A stretch of DNA of 64,000 nucleotides from Hymenobacter sp. J193 (GTDB taxonomy: Bacteria; Bacteroidota; Bacteroidia; Cytophagales; Hymenobacteraceae), in the NCBI RefSeq assembly GCF_024700075.1, contig NZ_JAJONE010000004.1:124001-188000 (forward strand), in the 5' to 3' direction. A program made the translations under genes and the position numbers. Shown here in pieces: positions 54,478 to 63,604 of the stretch; position 1 is the stretch's first letter; every line of letters begins with the position of its first letter. The notes beneath the pieces are model-generated. The model did no database searches and was not told the DNA's origin. It worked only from the letters and a program-made list of their open reading frames with translations.

Positions 54478-56751
54478 ATGGAACCAACAACCAAGACTGA
54501 AACCCTCGACATTGAAGGCATGACCTGCGCGTCCTGCGCTTCCTTCGTCGAAAAGTCCTTGACCCGCACGCCCGGGGTGCAGCGGGCCATGGTCAACTTC
54601 GCCACCGAAAAAGCCACCATCGACTACCTGCCAACTCAAGCCACCCCGGCTACCCTTAAACAGGCGGTCGTCAATGCTGGCTACGGCGTCACCGAGCGAG
54701 CCCCCGATACCTCAGCTGCCGACCGGCAAGCCGAAATCGACCAGCAGAAGGCCCTGGCCTATGTCAAGCTCAAGCGCCGCTTTTGGGTAGCCACGGTGCT
54801 GGCCATCGTCATCATGCCGCTGAGCATGCTCATGCTCTGGCCGGCGATGATGGCCCGCGTGAACATGCAGTGGCTGAACTACGGTCTGCTGGTGCTGACC
54901 ATCCCGGTGCTGCTGTACAGCGGGCGCGAATTCTTTACCTCGGCCTGGAACGGCTTCAAGCACCGGGCCGCCAACATGGATACGCTCATTGCGGTGGGTA
55001 CCGGCGCCGCTTTCCTCTACAGCCTCGCGGCCACGGTGGTGCCCGGCTGGTTTATGCGCCGGGGCATTATGCCCGAAGTGTATTATGACACCACGGCCAC
55101 CATCATTGCCCTGATTTTGCTGGGCAAGGTGCTGGAACTGCGCGCCAAAACGCAAACCTCGGCGGCCATCAAGGCCCTGATGGGTTTGCAGGCGAAGACG
55201 GCCCGGGTGGTGCGCCCCGACGGCCAGGAAGTGGACGTGCCCATTGAGCAGGTGCAGCTCAACGACCTCATCGTGGTACGTCCCGGCGAGAAAGTGGCGA
55301 CTGATGGCCTCATCGAGGAAGGTCGCTCCGCGGTGGACGAGGCCATGCTCACGGGCGAAAGCCTGCCGGTGGAAAAGAAAACCGGGGACCCCGTGTTCGG
55401 GGCCACGCTTAACAAAACCGGTTCGTTCCGTTTCCGCGTGACCAAAGTGGGGGCCGATACCATGCTTTCCCAGATTGTGAAGCTGGTGGAGGACTCCCAG
55501 GGCAGCCGCGCCCCCATTCAGCGCCTGGCCGATAAGGTCAGCGCCATTTTCGTGCCCACGGTGGTGGTCATTGCCATACTCACCTTTGTGCTCTGGTTTG
55601 ACCTCGCGCCCGTGGAAGCCCGTCTGCCTTTGGCCCTGGTCAACTTTGTGGCCGTGCTCATCATCGCCTGTCCCTGCGCCCTAGGGCTGGCCACGCCCAC
55701 GGCCATTATGGTCAGCACTGGCAAGGGAGCCGAGCACGGCGTGCTCATCCGCAACGCCGAGGCCTTGGAAAAAGCCCACCAGGTCAACACCGTGCTGCTC
55801 GACAAAACCGGCACCATCACCCGCGGCGAACCGGCTGTGACCGACTTTGTGCCGGCCGAGGGCCAGGACGCCGCCCAGCTGCTGCAGGTAGTGGCCGCAG
55901 TGGAACGGCAGAGCGAGCACCCGCTGGCCGAAGCCGTGGTGCGCTATGCTGACACCCAGCAGGCCCCTATCATTGCCGCCACCGGTTTCCAGGCCATCGA
56001 AGGCAAAGGGGCGCAGGCGTCCGTTAATGGGCAGGCGGTGCTTATCGGCAATTTCCGCCTGCTCGATGAGGCCGGTATTTCGCTTTCATCCGCGGTGCGC
56101 CGGCAAGCCGACGAGCTGCTGGGCCAGGCCAAGACCGTGCTCTACGTGGCCATGAACCAGCAGGCCGTGGGCCTCATCGGCGTGGCCGACACCGTGCGCG
56201 AAACGTCGGCGGCGGCCATCAAACGGCTGCAGGGCATGGGCATCGAAGTGGTGATGATGACCGGCGACAATCCCCAAACCGCGGCGCAGGTGGCCGGGCA
56301 GGTGGGCATCAAGCGCTACTTCGCCGAGGTGCTGCCCGCCGATAAAGCGGGCAAGGTGAAGGAGCTGCAGGCCGAGGGCCGCATCGTGGCCATGGTGGGC
56401 GACGGCATCAACGACGCCCCGGCCCTGGCCCAGGCCGACATCGGGCTGGCCATGGGCGGCGGCACCGACGTGGCCATGGAAGCAGCCGGCATCACGCTCA
56501 TGCGTTCGGATTTACAGGGCGTGGTCACGGCCATTGAGCTCTCGCGCCAGACCATCCGCACCATCAAGCAAAACCTGTTTTTCGCCTTTATCTACAACAC
56601 GCTGGGTATTCCCATCGCAGCGGGTTTGCTCTACCCCTTCTTCGGACTGCTTCTCTCGCCCATGCTCGCGGCCGGCGCCATGGCCCTGAGCTCGGTGTCG
56701 GTGCTCACCAACTCGCTGCGGCTGCGCAGCTTCTCCCCTGCTAAAAACTGA
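54478..56751 (+). CDS. copA: Cu(I)-exporting P1B-ATPase CopA
   Basis: 757 residues. One N-terminal HMA domain with GMTCASC (14-20), eight membrane helices with the CPC copper site (398-400), phosphorylation motif DKTGT (442-446), [14 protein letters not shown] (641-646). The last helix pair carries [11 protein letters not shown] and [15 protein letters not shown], the Asn/Tyr and Met/Ser residues that define copper pumps. It exports cytosolic Cu(I) to the periplasm where the multicopper oxidase and cus system act. First gene of an operon with the cupredoxin and the second HMA-AraC regulator (4-bp and 0-bp gaps), driven by the double copper promoter. Confidence 0.97.
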   Translation: MEPTTKTETLDIEGMTCASCASFVEKSLTRTPGVQRAMVNFATEKATIDYLPTQATPATLKQAVVNAGYGVTERAPDTSAADRQAEIDQQKALAYVKLKRRFWVATVLAIVIMPLSMLMLWPAMMARVNMQWLNYGLLVLTIPVLLYSGREFFTSAWNGFKHRAANMDTLIAVGTGAAFLYSLAATVVPGWFMRRGIMPEVYYDTTATIIALILLGKVLELRAKTQTSAAIKALMGLQAKTARVVRPDGQEVDVPIEQVQLNDLIVVRPGEKVATDGLIEEGRSAVDEAMLTGESLPVEKKTGDPVFGATLNKTGSFRFRVTKVGADTMLSQIVKLVEDSQGSRAPIQRLADKVSAIFVPTVVVIAILTFVLWFDLAPVEARLPLALVNFVAVLIIACPCALGLATPTAIMVSTGKGAEHGVLIRNAEALEKAHQVNTVLLDKTGTITRGEPAVTDFVPAEGQDAAQLLQVVAAVERQSEHPLAEAVVRYADTQQAPIIAATGFQAIEGKGAQASVNGQAVLIGNFRLLDEAGISLSSAVRRQADELLGQAKTVLYVAMNQQAVGLIGVADTVRETSAAAIKRLQGMGIEVVMMTGDNPQTAAQVAGQVGIKRYFAEVLPADKAGKVKELQAEGRIVAMVGDGINDAPALAQADIGLAMGGGTDVAMEAAGITLMRSDLQGVVTAIELSRQTIRTIKQNLFFAFIYNTLGIPIAAGLLYPFFGLLLSPMLAAGAMALSSVSVLTNSLRLRSFSPAKN

Positions 56752-56755
56752 GGTT

Positions 56756-57132
56756 ATGGATACCACTGAAATCATCGTGACCCTGACCGGGCTGGCCCTG
56801 TCGGCTTTTGTCATCTGGTACTTCTTCTTTTCCGCCCGCCAGACGGCCAGCGCCGTTTCCACCGCCAGCGGGGTGCAGGAAGTGGACATCACTGTCAAAG
56901 GGGCTACTCGCCCGACGTCATCGAGGTGGAGCGGGGCAAGCCCGTGCAGCTGAGCTTTTACCGCGACGAGGAAAACTCCTGCTCCGAGGAGCTGCTCATG
57001 CCCGACTTCAGCATCCGCCGCGACCTGCCCGCCTTTAAAACGACCCTGGTGGAGCTGCTGCCCCAGCAGGCGGGTACCTTTACGTTCACCTGTGGCATGG
57101 GCATGCTGCGCGGTAGCTTAGTCGTTAAATAG
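56756..57132 (+). pseudogene. Cupredoxin-domain membrane-anchored protein, one-base frameshift
   Basis: An N-terminal membrane helix (IIVTLTGLALSAFVIWYFFF) and a cupredoxin domain: EVDITVKGGYSPDVIEVERG once the frame is restored, then PVQLSFYRDEENSCSEELLM and GTFTFTCGMGMLRGSLVVK. Cys, Met and His-like ligands in FTCGMGM fit a copper site. The frame breaks at G4 (56900-56903); one more G restores a 125-residue protein ending at 57132. It starts 4 bp after copA and its stop abuts the regulator start, so it belongs to the copA operon. The break may be technical. Confidence 0.78.
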
Positions 57133-57765
57133 ATGCCGCTCATGAACTCCCAACTCCGCTCCGGCTTCACGCTGCCCGCCCCCGGCACCCACCGGCTGCT
57201 GATAAAGAACATGGTGTGCCCCCAGTGCATCCGAGTGGTGAGGGAAGACCTGACGGCCTTGGGCCTGCAAGTACACCGCGTGGTGCTGGGCGAGGCCGAC
57301 GTGAGTACCGCCGACGGTCAGGACCCGGACCTGGAGCCCGTGCGCACCAGCTTGGAGGCCGCGGGCTTTGCCTTGCTCGAAGACCCGCGGGCCCAGCTGG
57401 TGGAGCAAATCAAGACCCTGCTGGTGACGCTCATTCATTATCCCGAGCCGGGCCCGCGCTTGCTGACTTACTCGGATTACCTGGTCCAGCACCTGGGGCG
57501 GGATTACCACTACCTCTCCCACCTGTTTTCCTCCGAGGAAGGGTTGACCATCGAGAAATTCATCATCCGCCAGAAGGTGGAGCGGGCCAAGGAGCTCATC
57601 GGCTACGGCGAGCTGAGCATTGCCCAGGTGGCCGGCCAGCTGGGCTACAGCTCCCCGGCCCACCTCTCGCGGCAGTTCGGACAGGTGACGGGTTTGACTC
57701 CTACCGAATTTCAGCGGTTGGGGCCCGCCAGCCACGCCCGACGCAGCCTGGACGCGCTGCTGTAG
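57133..57765 (+). CDS. AraC-family regulator with N-terminal HMA domain (intact CxxC)
   Basis: 210 residues. Residues about 20-90 form an HMA-like domain: HRLLIKNMVCPQCIRVVRED with an intact CPQC, LGLQVHRVVLGEADV, and AAGFALLEDP. The C-terminal part has two AraC HTH units: SDYLVQHLGRDYHYLSHLFS and LSIAQVAGQLGYSSPAHLSR followed by QFGQVTGLTPTEF. The HMA domain in place of a normal AraC sensor suggests direct Cu(I) sensing or loading by CopZ. It is the last gene of the copA operon and the best candidate activator of the ATYATGCAAG promoters. The paralogue at 43297 has lost the second Cys. Confidence 0.9.
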   Translation: MPLMNSQLRSGFTLPAPGTHRLLIKNMVCPQCIRVVREDLTALGLQVHRVVLGEADVSTADGQDPDLEPVRTSLEAAGFALLEDPRAQLVEQIKTLLVTLIHYPEPGPRLLTYSDYLVQHLGRDYHYLSHLFSSEEGLTIEKFIIRQKVERAKELIGYGELSIAQVAGQLGYSSPAHLSRQFGQVTGLTPTEFQRLGPASHARRSLDALL

Positions 57766-57773
57766 CCTCCGAA

Positions 57774-57834
57774 ATTATGCAAGCAAAAAGGCCAACGGTG
57801 TAAAAACCGGACAGGTGGCCTGGGCGTTTATAAT
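57774..57834 (+). promoter_or_regulatory. Copper promoter of the DUF305 gene at 57865
   Basis: ATTATGCAAG (57774), ACGGTGTAAA exactly 21 bp on (57795), and TATAAT-like sequence at 57829-57834, about 55 bp from the first start. Confidence 0.65.
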
Positions 57835-57864
57835 GCTCACCATCAGACCCCACCGACCGTGAGC

Positions 57865-58479
57865 ATGAACCGCTTATTCCGTTTGCCTATTTACTCCCTG
57901 CTTGTGCTTGTTTCCCTGTTTTCGGCCTGTAAAATGGACCACGACATGGACGATATGAAGCACGACTCTGCGCTGATGAAAATCATGATGGACATGATGA
58001 CGCAGATGGACGCACAGGCCAAGACCCAGGACCCTGACCACGACTTCGCCGCCCAGATGGTGTTGCACCACGATGCCGCCATCAAGATGAGCGAGGAAGA
58101 ACTTCGCGCGGGCAGCAACCAGGAGATGAAGACCATCGCCCAGGACGTCATTACCAAGCAGCGCGCCGAAATCACGCAATTCAACACGTTCCTGAGCGGG
58201 CACCAGCCCACGCAGCCGCTGGTGCCGCAGTTCAACCAAATCCAGAAAACCAACATGGACCGCATGATGGCCGCGAGCAACGCCCGCGCCATGACCATGC
58301 GCACCGACGTGGACTACGCAGCGATGATGATTGACCACCACCAAGCGGCCATCGACAACTCGGAGGCGCTGCTCCAGCACGGCCGCAACGCCACGATGCG
58401 TCAGCTGGCGCAGGCCATCATCACCGACCAGCGCCAGGAGATTGCCACGCTGCAAAACTGGCTGACGCGCAACCGTTAA
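57865..58479 (+). CDS. DUF305 lipoprotein
   Basis: 204 residues from ATG 57865 (MNRLFRLPIYSLLV); a GTG two codons earlier is less likely. Lipoprotein signal ends LFSAC, then Met/Asp-rich KMDHDMDDMKHDSALM. Two DUF305 half-repeats follow: FAAQMVLHHDAAIKMSEEEL with KTIAQDVI, and AAMMIDHHQAAIDNSEALL with RQLAQAIITDQRQEI. A copper promoter precedes it and a strong terminator follows, so it is a single-gene unit. Homologous to the genes at 51569 and 61914. Confidence 0.9.
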   Translation: MNRLFRLPIYSLLVLVSLFSACKMDHDMDDMKHDSALMKIMMDMMTQMDAQAKTQDPDHDFAAQMVLHHDAAIKMSEEELRAGSNQEMKTIAQDVITKQRAEITQFNTFLSGHQPTQPLVPQFNQIQKTNMDRMMAASNARAMTMRTDVDYAAMMIDHHQAAIDNSEALLQHGRNATMRQLAQAIITDQRQEIATLQNWLTRNR

Positions 58480-58497
58480 TACCGGCTTTGCTCCACG

Positions 58498-58528
58498 AAA
58501 AAGGCAGCTCTTGCGGGGCTGCCTTTTT
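58498..58528 (+). terminator. Intrinsic terminator after the DUF305 gene
   Basis: Perfect 11-bp stem AAAAAGGCAGC / GCTGCCTTTTT with a 9-nt loop, 18 bp after the stop. Confidence 0.9.
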
Positions 58529-58582
58529 CATTTCCTGTAAGCAAATGACCGACTAGGTCGTTAGCGGGCTTCTTTCTTGGAA

Positions 58583-59371
58583 ATGTTGACCTTGCTCTGT
58601 TTGTCTGTTTTTCGTTACCTCTTTTACTTCTGCCTTGCCGCCAGCCTGCTTTTAACTGGGTGCCGGTCATCCGCCGTGGTTCCTAATTTTCCCGCGACCC
58701 CCGGGTATCACCACCCGCGCTTGGCCCAGCGCGTTGACTCGGTCACGGTTATCCCGGCCCCTGCGCGCCCCAGCACCCCGCCGCGACGGACAAAGGTGGC
58801 TGTGCAGCCTCCGGTCGTGAGCCCGCAGGTTCCTGTGCCCCGGGTGGAAAGAAAGCCGGCTGGCGAGCTGGGCCAGAGATATGCCAAAGCAGCGCCCGGA
58901 GACACTGTGCGCCGCGCTACCCAGCCGACGCCACCACGCGGCCTGCGTCGGCAGTTCCCGACCAAACTTTTCAGCGCCCAGACGCTGGTGCATTACAGCC
59001 TGCACTTTCTTTTCCCGGCCGTGCTAGCGCTGGTGTTTTTTCCTGCGATGTGGCAGGCCGCCTACCTGATGATGTTGGCCACGATGCTCATGGACCTGGA
59101 CCACCTGCTGGCCAAACCCATTTTCGACCCGCTGCGCTGCAGCGTGGGCTATCATCCGCTGCACTCTTTTTACGCCTTCCCGGTGTATGCGCTGCTCCTG
59201 CTGCTGCCGGCATTGCACCCCGTCGCCGTGGGCTTGCTTTTCCACCTGTTCACCGATACCGTGGACTGCCTGTGGAACTTCAGCCACTGCAACGAGTGCT
59301 ACCTCAGCTCCCGGATTTACGCCTTGCGCAACGGGGTGAAAAAGCTACTGGGCCGCAAGGTGGTTGAGTGA
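58583..59371 (+). CDS. Lipoprotein-signal protein with C-terminal DUF6122-like membrane domain
   Basis: 262 residues from ATG 58583 (a TTG at 58577 is possible). N-terminal lipoprotein signal (AASLLLTGC) and a Pro-rich linker of about 100 residues, then a four-helix membrane domain: TLVHYSLHFLFPAVLALVFF, YLMMLATMLMDLDHLLA, IFDPLRCSVGYHPLHSFYAF and LLFHLFTDTVDCLW. His/Asp residues in the helices (HY..H, DLDHL, HPLHS, HLFTD) are the conserved pattern of DUF6122, which resembles metal-dependent membrane hydrolases. Such a lipid-anchored Pro-rich extension on DUF6122 is unusual. No copper half-site directly upstream. Reaction unknown. Confidence 0.72.
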   Translation: MLTLLCLSVFRYLFYFCLAASLLLTGCRSSAVVPNFPATPGYHHPRLAQRVDSVTVIPAPARPSTPPRRTKVAVQPPVVSPQVPVPRVERKPAGELGQRYAKAAPGDTVRRATQPTPPRGLRRQFPTKLFSAQTLVHYSLHFLFPAVLALVFFPAMWQAAYLMMLATMLMDLDHLLAKPIFDPLRCSVGYHPLHSFYAFPVYALLLLLPALHPVAVGLLFHLFTDTVDCLWNFSHCNECYLSSRIYALRNGVKKLLGRKVVE

Positions 59372-59436
59372 GTCAGGATAGCCGCTTGTACAGCGCCTAG
59401 GCACTCCTAATAAATACCCTGCAGGAGTTCCCGGAA

Positions 59437-59497
59437 ATTATGCAAGCCATAGTTAAGCTTTTATTATTTGTAATCATTCTAAATAAGCCGAACTTTG
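59437..59497 (+). promoter_or_regulatory. Copper promoter of the TonB-dependent receptor gene
   Basis: Half-site ATTATGCAAG at 59437 and GAACTTTG at 59490-59497 as -7 box, 53 bp apart. The second half-site is weak here; an ATTATTTGTAA lies at 59463, out of the usual 21-bp register. Confidence 0.6.
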
Positions 59498-59525
59498 TGC
59501 CATCGTTACCCTTTAAGGCACTCTG

Positions 59526-61805
59526 ATGACCCGTACTTTTTCCCGCGATACCGCCGTTGCACTTGGCAGTCTGGCGTTGGCTACCCTTGCTTTCCTTCCC
59601 ACCGCCCACGCCCAGCAGGCGCCGGCTGCAGACTCCACCCGCCGCCAGACCCTGAGCGAAGTAACCGTGACCGGAGTAGGTCCGCACTTTGCGGCCCCCG
59701 TGGACGGCACCACGATTACGGCCGGCCGCCGCAACGAGCTCATCAAGCCCCGTGAGGTCAATGCTAATCTGGTGCAGAACAACATGCGCCAGGTGATGGC
59801 CCGCGTGCCCGGCCTGATGGTGTGGGAAAACGACGGCTCGGGCCAGCAGATTAACGTGGCCACCCGCGGCCTGAGCCCCAACCGCAGCTGGGAGTTTAAC
59901 ACCCGCCAGAACGGCTACGACATGAGCGCCGACGCCTTTGGCTACCCCGAAGCCTATTACAACCCGCCCATGGAAGCGGTGGAGCGCATCCAGCTGCTGC
60001 GCGGCGGCGCCGGCCTGCAATTCGGGCCCCAGTTCGGGGGCTTGCTCAACTACGAGCTCAAGCGCGGGGCCCGCGACAAGAAAGTTGAGATTGAAACCAG
60101 CAACACGGCCGGCTCTAACGGCCTGTTCAACTCCTACAACGCCGTGGGCGGCACCGTGGGCAACGTGAACTACTACGCCTATTACCGCCACCGGCAGGGC
60201 AACGGCTGGCGTCCCTCCAACCAGTTCACCGTCGACGACTTGCACGGCAACGTGCACGTGGCCCTCACCGAGCGCCTGACCCTAAACGCGGAGCTCACCT
60301 ACCTGACAAACCGCCTGCAGCAGCCCGGCGGGCTCACCGACGCGCAATTCGCGCAGGACAGCCGCCAGAGCACCCGGGACCGCAACTGGCTCAGCACCCC
60401 CTGGCTGATTCCGGCCCTCACCCTGGACTACAAAGCCAGCGAGCGCACCCACATCAACCTGAAGACCTTTGGCCTGGTGGCCGCCCGCAACAGCGTGGGC
60501 TTTGTGGCTGGCCTGCCCGCCTTGGACACCGTAAACCGTCGGACCCGGCAGTTTGCCGCCCGTCAGGTGGACCGCGACGACTACCGCAACCTGGGCGCCG
60601 AGTTGCGCCTGACCCAGGACCTGGACTTTTTGGGGTACACCCACACGTTGGCCACCGGTTTGCGGGCCTACCGGGCCACCACGCTACGCCGCCAGCGCGG
60701 CACGGGCACCACGGGTTCGGACTACGACCTGAGCTTGAGCGGCAACGGGCTTTTTACCAACGAGTTTGATTTCACTACTACCAACGGGGCGGCGTTTGCC
60801 GAACTGCTGCTGCACGCCGGCACCCGCCTGAGCATCACGCCGGGCGTTCGCTACGACTACCTGCGCAACACCAGCACCGGCTACCTGGGCCGGGCCGCCA
60901 ATGGCACCGAAAACCGCTTGCCCGACCAGTCCAGCCAGCGCAACGTGCTCTTGTACGGCCTGGGTACTGAATTCATCGTCTCCCCTACGACCAACCTGTA
61001 TGCCAACTATTCGCGCGCTTTTCGCCCCGTGCTCTTCGGCGACCTGGTGCCGCCGGCCACGGCCGACGTCATCGACCCCAACCTGAAGGACGCCCGCGGC
61101 TACACCGCCGAAGTGGGCTACCGCGGCACCTTCAAGAACTGGCTGCGCTTCGACGTGGGCTACTTCTTCCTCAACTACGAGGACCGCATCGGCACCATCC
61201 GCCGGCCCGTACCCGGCGGCACCGCCGGCCAGACCCAGCAGTTCCGCACCAACCTGGGCCGCACCCAAACCCATGGCTTGGAAGCCTACGCCGAATTGGA
61301 CCTGATTCACTCAATCACCGGCAACTTCAACCTGCCCCACCTCGACCTGTTCGCGGCCCTGAGCCTGCTCGACGCCCGCTACGGGAACCTGCCCGTGACC
61401 ACGCTCACCGGCACGGGCGTCGGCACCCAGATTGTGGAAAGCAACCTGGACGGCAAGTACGTGGAGAACGCCCCGCGCCAGACCCTGCGCACGGGCCTCA
61501 CCTTCGCTCACAAAGGTGTGTCGGTGACCGGGCAGTTCAGCCACGTGGGCAAGGTGTACGCTGACGCCAACAACACCGAGGAGCCCACGGCCAATGCCCA
61601 GACCGGCGCCATTCCGGCCTACCAGGTGGCCGACTTCTCCGCCACCTGGAAGCTAGGCGCCGAGGGCCGCTACCGCCTCAGCGGCGGCGTCAACAACGTG
61701 TTCGACGCGCGCTACTTCACGCGCCGGGCGGGTGGTTACCCCGGCCCGGGCATCCTGCCCGCCGACGGCCGCACGTGGTTCGCGGGCCTGGGCCTCACGC
61801 TGTAA
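59526..61805 (+). CDS. TonB-dependent receptor of the copper regulon
   Basis: 759 residues. Signal peptide (LALATLAFLPTAHAQ), TonB box region TLSEVTVTG, plug domain with VMARVPGLMVWENDGSGQQI and RGLSPNRSWEFNTRQNG, ERIQLLRGGAGLQFGPQFGG, and a 22-strand barrel ending GLGLTL with a typical C-terminal aromatic-rich segment. The plug pattern is FecA-like. No carboxypeptidase-like domain is seen at the N-terminus. A copper half-site and -7 box stand 30-90 bp upstream, so expression probably follows copper. Whether it imports a copper chelate, takes up iron under copper stress or exports is not readable. Confidence 0.9.
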   Translation: MTRTFSRDTAVALGSLALATLAFLPTAHAQQAPAADSTRRQTLSEVTVTGVGPHFAAPVDGTTITAGRRNELIKPREVNANLVQNNMRQVMARVPGLMVWENDGSGQQINVATRGLSPNRSWEFNTRQNGYDMSADAFGYPEAYYNPPMEAVERIQLLRGGAGLQFGPQFGGLLNYELKRGARDKKVEIETSNTAGSNGLFNSYNAVGGTVGNVNYYAYYRHRQGNGWRPSNQFTVDDLHGNVHVALTERLTLNAELTYLTNRLQQPGGLTDAQFAQDSRQSTRDRNWLSTPWLIPALTLDYKASERTHINLKTFGLVAARNSVGFVAGLPALDTVNRRTRQFAARQVDRDDYRNLGAELRLTQDLDFLGYTHTLATGLRAYRATTLRRQRGTGTTGSDYDLSLSGNGLFTNEFDFTTTNGAAFAELLLHAGTRLSITPGVRYDYLRNTSTGYLGRAANGTENRLPDQSSQRNVLLYGLGTEFIVSPTTNLYANYSRAFRPVLFGDLVPPATADVIDPNLKDARGYTAEVGYRGTFKNWLRFDVGYFFLNYEDRIGTIRRPVPGGTAGQTQQFRTNLGRTQTHGLEAYAELDLIHSITGNFNLPHLDLFAALSLLDARYGNLPVTTLTGTGVGTQIVESNLDGKYVENAPRQTLRTGLTFAHKGVSVTGQFSHVGKVYADANNTEEPTANAQTGAIPAYQVADFSATWKLGAEGRYRLSGGVNNVFDARYFTRRAGGYPGPGILPADGRTWFAGLGLTL

Positions 61806-61825
61806 CCGCGGCGTTTAACTCGGAA

Positions 61826-61894
61826 ATTATGCAAGCCTGGGCGGGATTGTCGCAAATCCACGCCCGGGCTTTGCCGTTTTCAAGGTTAGCTTTT
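61826..61894 (+). promoter_or_regulatory. Copper promoter of the DUF305 gene at 61914
   Basis: ATTATGCAAG (61826) and a diverged second half-site TTGTCGCAAA (61847), 21 bp on. TAGCTTTT at 61887-61894 may be the -7 box. Its distance of about 61 bp is larger than elsewhere. Confidence 0.58.
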
Positions 61895-61913
61895 TCATTA
61901 ACGACCGCTACCC

Positions 61914-62548
61914 ATGAACAAGATATTTCGAATGCCCCTGCTCGCGCTGAGCCTGCTCGGGGCTACCTTTTCCGTTACCAGTTGCGACAAGGACGACGAC
62001 AACGGTCTGGAGCTCATCGGCCACGACGAGAGCTGTACATGCGCAACATGCACGAGGGCATGGCCATGATGGAGTCCATGCCCAAGACAGGCGACCCCGA
62101 CAACGACTACTCCACCATGATGATTATGCACCATCAGATAGCCATCAAAAACAGCCAGGAGGAGATTAAAAGTGGGAAAAGTGCCGAGATGAAGGCCATG
62201 GCTCAGACGATTATCGACAAGCAGCAGGCCGAAATCGCGCAGTTCAACGCCTTCCTGGCCGGCCACCCGGCGCATGCCCCGGCCGTGCCCGAGTTCAACG
62301 CCCTGCAAATGATGAACATGATGCAGATGATGAAGGCCGTGGATTTGCGCCCCCTCACCGGTGACCCGGACTTCGACTTTGCCCAGCTGATGATTGACCA
62401 CCACCAAGCCGCCATCGAAAACTCGGACGCACTGCTCAAGTTCGGCCGCGACAACGCCACCAAGGTGCTGGCCCAGCAAATTATCACCGACCAGAAGATG
62501 GAAATCAGGATGCTGCAGGACTTTCTGCTGGCTAACAAGAAATACTAG
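61914..62548 (+). pseudogene. DUF305 lipoprotein, one-base frameshift
   Basis: Lipoprotein signal (LLALSLLGATFSVTSC) from ATG 61914, then an acidic linker DKDDDNG. Two DUF305 half-repeats follow in another frame: STMMIMHHQIAIKNSQEEI and AQLMIDHHQAAIENSDALL, closely like the gene at 57865. The frame from 61914 stops after about 51 codons; the natural sequence resumes near 62033 (MRNMHEGMAMMESM). One inserted base around AGCTGTAC restores 211 residues. Whether it is a real mutation or a sequencing error cannot be told from the window. Confidence 0.78.
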
Positions 62549-62570
62549 GGCTTCCCTCGCTCGTATCCCT

Positions 62571-62598
62571 AAGCAGCGGACCCTTCGGTTCGCTGCTT
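62571..62598 (+). terminator. Intrinsic terminator after the DUF305 gene at 61914
   Basis: AAGCAGCG pairs with CGCTGCTT, with inner GACC/GGTT pairing around TTC, followed by TTCT. Confidence 0.8.
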
Positions 62599-62618
62599 TT
62601 CTACTAACCCCTGCCCCT

Positions 62619-63602
62619 ATGGAAATGCACACTACCCCCTGGGCACCGGATTGGGCTCTCTGGCTCTGGTTTAGCTTGACGCTGCTCTCGGTGCTCTACG
62701 TGGCCTGGGACCTGTTTACCCGCACGCCCGAGATGAAGGTCATGAAGTGGGGCTGGGTCCTGGTCACGCTCTACACCGGCCCGGTGGGCCTGCTTATCTA
62801 CTGGTTCTCCTGCCGCGAGCCCGCGCCGGGCACCCACGAGGCTTTTATAGCGCCGCTGTGGAAGCAGGCCGTGGGCTCCACCATTCACTGCGCGGCGGGC
62901 GACGCGACGGGCATCATCGTGGCCGCCGCCATCACCGGCTACTTTGGGCTGAGCATGGGCGTGGACATCTGGATAGAGTACGCTGCCGGCTTTGTCTTCG
63001 GCCTGTTCATCTTTCAAGCTCTGTTCATGAAGGACATGATGGGCCTGAGCTACGGGGAGGCCCTACGCCAATCCTTTCTGCCGGAGTGGATATCCATGAA
63101 CGCTATGATGGCCGGCATGCTGCCCACCATGGTGATTCTGATGACCCGCGACATGCGGGCCATGGAAGCCACCTCGCCCTGGTTCTGGGCGGCCATGTCG
63201 GCCGCGACGCTGGTGGGCGTGGTGGTCTCCTACCCCGTCAACTACTGGCTAGTTAAAAACCAGCTCAAGCACGGCATGGGCACCGAGCGCGCGTTGGGCA
63301 AAGGCGGCGCGGCACAGGAAGAAGTCAGCGCTTCGGCGCATGCCGGCCATTCTATGGGTGGCATGTCGCACGCCGTGTCCCCAGCAGCGGCGCACGCCGG
63401 GCACGCCATGGCCGCGATGCCCATGAACATGGAAGGCGGAGCCCAGGTGTCGGGCTTGCGCAAAGCAGTGGTTACCTTGATAACGCTGGTGATGCTCGCC
63501 CTCGGCTACTGGCTGGCGGCCCGCTACGGCGACCTGTCCATGCGGCCCGGCGAGCCGATGGAGGCCATGCCTGGCATGGACATACCGGGCCACCGAATGT
63601 AA
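62619..63602 (+). CDS. DUF4396 membrane protein with His/Met-rich loop
   Basis: 327 residues from ATG 62619 (MEMHTTPWAPDWALWLW). Seven to eight helices. The conserved DUF4396 segment STIHCAAGDATGIIVAAAIT follows helix 2, and SFLPEWISMNAMMAGMLPTM and NYWLVKNQLKHGMG come later. A loop of about 60 residues before the last helix is rich in His and Met (HAGHSMGGMSH, HAGHAMAAMPMNM), and the tail ends AMPGMDIPGHRM. Found mostly in copper/silver clusters, so a copper-binding membrane function is likely. It is convergent with the HMBD gene at the right edge; a strong hairpin separates them. Confidence 0.85.
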   Translation: MEMHTTPWAPDWALWLWFSLTLLSVLYVAWDLFTRTPEMKVMKWGWVLVTLYTGPVGLLIYWFSCREPAPGTHEAFIAPLWKQAVGSTIHCAAGDATGIIVAAAITGYFGLSMGVDIWIEYAAGFVFGLFIFQALFMKDMMGLSYGEALRQSFLPEWISMNAMMAGMLPTMVILMTRDMRAMEATSPWFWAAMSAATLVGVVVSYPVNYWLVKNQLKHGMGTERALGKGGAAQEEVSASAHAGHSMGGMSHAVSPAAAHAGHAMAAMPMNMEGGAQVSGLRKAVVTLITLVMLALGYWLAARYGDLSMRPGEPMEAMPGMDIPGHRM

Positions 63603-63604
63603 AT

